Source: Acidobacteriota bacterium (GTDB taxonomy: Bacteria; Acidobacteriota; Terriglobia; UBA7540). From it: DNA of 5,443 bases. Where the stretch lies: assembly GCA_021780055.1 (NCBI GenBank), contig JAJXZM010000031.1:1-5443 (forward strand). The letters run 5' to 3'. The notes under the pieces are model-generated. The model was not told the DNA's origin. It saw nothing but the letters and a program-made list of their open reading frames with translations, and searched no databases. Of the stretch, positions 4,767-5,443 are shown in pieces; positions within the stretch are counted from its first letter, which is position 1, and the number at the start of each line of letters is the position of its first letter. Both the position numbers and the translations under genes were made by a program.

Positions 4767-5443
4767 CTACTTTTCCGCGTCCGGGCTGACCTGCTTGGCT
4801 TCCCGGCGAAACCTCTGTCGCAGCCACGATGTGCCGCTCTCTGCGCCGTCTCTCGAACTCCAGGGAAGGCTAGCCCGAAAGTCCGACCAAACTTCAGTCG
4901 CCACGGCTTTCCGCGGGTCACCGGGGTCGACGGCTTCCCACGCCGACCGCGCAAGGATCCACGTGGCGGAGAAAGTTGTGGCCAGCAACGCTCCCAGAAC
5001 CATAATCAGCAAACGCGGCGGAAACGACTTCTTCTGCGGCACCAGGGGCGGATCGAGCACTTTCACGCTGGGGATCTCTTTGGCTTCCTCGACTTTGGCC
5101 AGTTCGTCCTGCTGGGTCAGCGTTTCAAAGATAGCCTCCTGCACCTTGGTCTGGCGCAGCAGATCGGCATAAGTCACCCCGAGCAGCGGCAGTTCCCGGA
5201 TTGACGGGTAAAGCTGCCCGGCAGAACTATTCTCATCCGCGCCTTTGCCGGCAATATTCCGCAGGGCGTTGTGCAACTCATTCACGCGAGCCTGCACAGA
5301 GCGCACACGAACGTTGTTGTCTGTGTAAATCTGCTTCAGGCCCTGGAGTTCAGATTCCGCGGCAATCAACTGTCCCTGCAGCGTGGCGGCGGCGGTCACG
5401 ATGGCCTTGCCCTGAGCCGGAACATCGATGGCACCCTTCTGGC
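4767..5443 (-). CDS. Wzz/GNVR-type polysaccharide co-polymerase, C-terminal part (runs off right edge)
   Basis: Inner-membrane chain-length determinant (polysaccharide co-polymerase) that works with the polymerase to set polymer length. The frame is open to the right edge; 224 residues are visible, beginning QKGAIDVPAQGKAI, which continues the usual family sequence, so the true start is outside the window. In order: a periplasmic coiled-coil region (about 15-65), YPSIRELPLLGVTYADL (78-94), a second helical stretch (95-122), then the GNVR-type Pro-rich motif KVLDPPLVPQKKSFPPR (127-143) leading into the last membrane segment (about 144-163). A cytoplasmic tail of about 60 residues ends the protein. 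No Walker A or tyrosine-rich tail follows, so it is not fused to a BY-kinase; such a kinase, if used, would be a separate gene. The upstream partner gene (a secretin-like exporter or kinase) is not visible. Confidence 0.92.
   Translation of the reverse strand, partial: QKGAIDVPAQGKAIVTAAATLQGQLIAAESELQGLKQIYTDNNVRVRSVQARVNELHNALRNIAGKGADENSSAGQLYPSIRELPLLGVTYADLLRQTKVQEAIFETLTQQDELAKVEEAKEIPSVKVLDPPLVPQKKSFPPRLLIMVLGALLATTFSATWILARSAWEAVDPGDPRKAVATEVWSDFRASLPWSSRDGAESGTSWLRQRFRREAKQVSPDAEK

Overview
The window is a stretch of a surface-polysaccharide (capsule, exopolysaccharide or O-antigen type) biosynthesis locus. Every gene I can support lies on the minus strand, so the locus reads right to left. 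The DNA is GC-rich apart from one AT-rich island. The co-polymerase tail, the short NusG paralogue and the distinctive methyltransferase resemble, from memory, proteins common in polysaccharide loci of Acidobacteriota. The taxonomic call is an inference and was not tested by any search.

Layout in order of transcription. (1) 5443-4767: C-terminal part of a Wzz/GNVR-type polysaccharide co-polymerase, cut by the right edge of the window. (2) 4766-4582: a 185-base spacer that could hold a promoter and leader. (3) 4581-4078: a NusG paralogue of the RfaH/UpxY kind, expected to be a dedicated antiterminator. (4) 4077-3872: a 206-base intergenic region with a 13-base-period direct repeat, an AT-rich island with a possible promoter, a strong hairpin whose 3' arm carries an ops-like sequence, a second smaller hairpin and a good ribosome binding site. 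(5) 3871-2885: GDP-mannose 4,6-dehydratase (gmd). (6) 2810-1272: a Wzx-type flippase. (7) 1308-556: a class I SAM-dependent methyltransferase overlapping the flippase gene by 37 bases. (8) 566-1: the N-terminal part of a family 2 glycosyltransferase overlapping the methyltransferase gene by 11 bases and cut by the left edge.

How they fit together: Gmd makes the activated deoxysugar intermediate GDP-4-keto-6-deoxymannose. The glycosyltransferase would add a sugar to the lipid-linked repeat unit, and the methyltransferase probably decorates a sugar. Wzx flips the finished unit across the inner membrane, and the co-polymerase sets chain length together with a Wzy polymerase that is not in this window. 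The NusG paralogue is placed to help RNA polymerase read through this long operon. The most interesting part is the gmd leader, where an ops-like element within a hairpin sits directly downstream of a gene for the kind of factor that reads such elements in other bacteria. That link is an inference. I see no RNA genes, mobile elements, CRISPR arrays or plus-strand genes.
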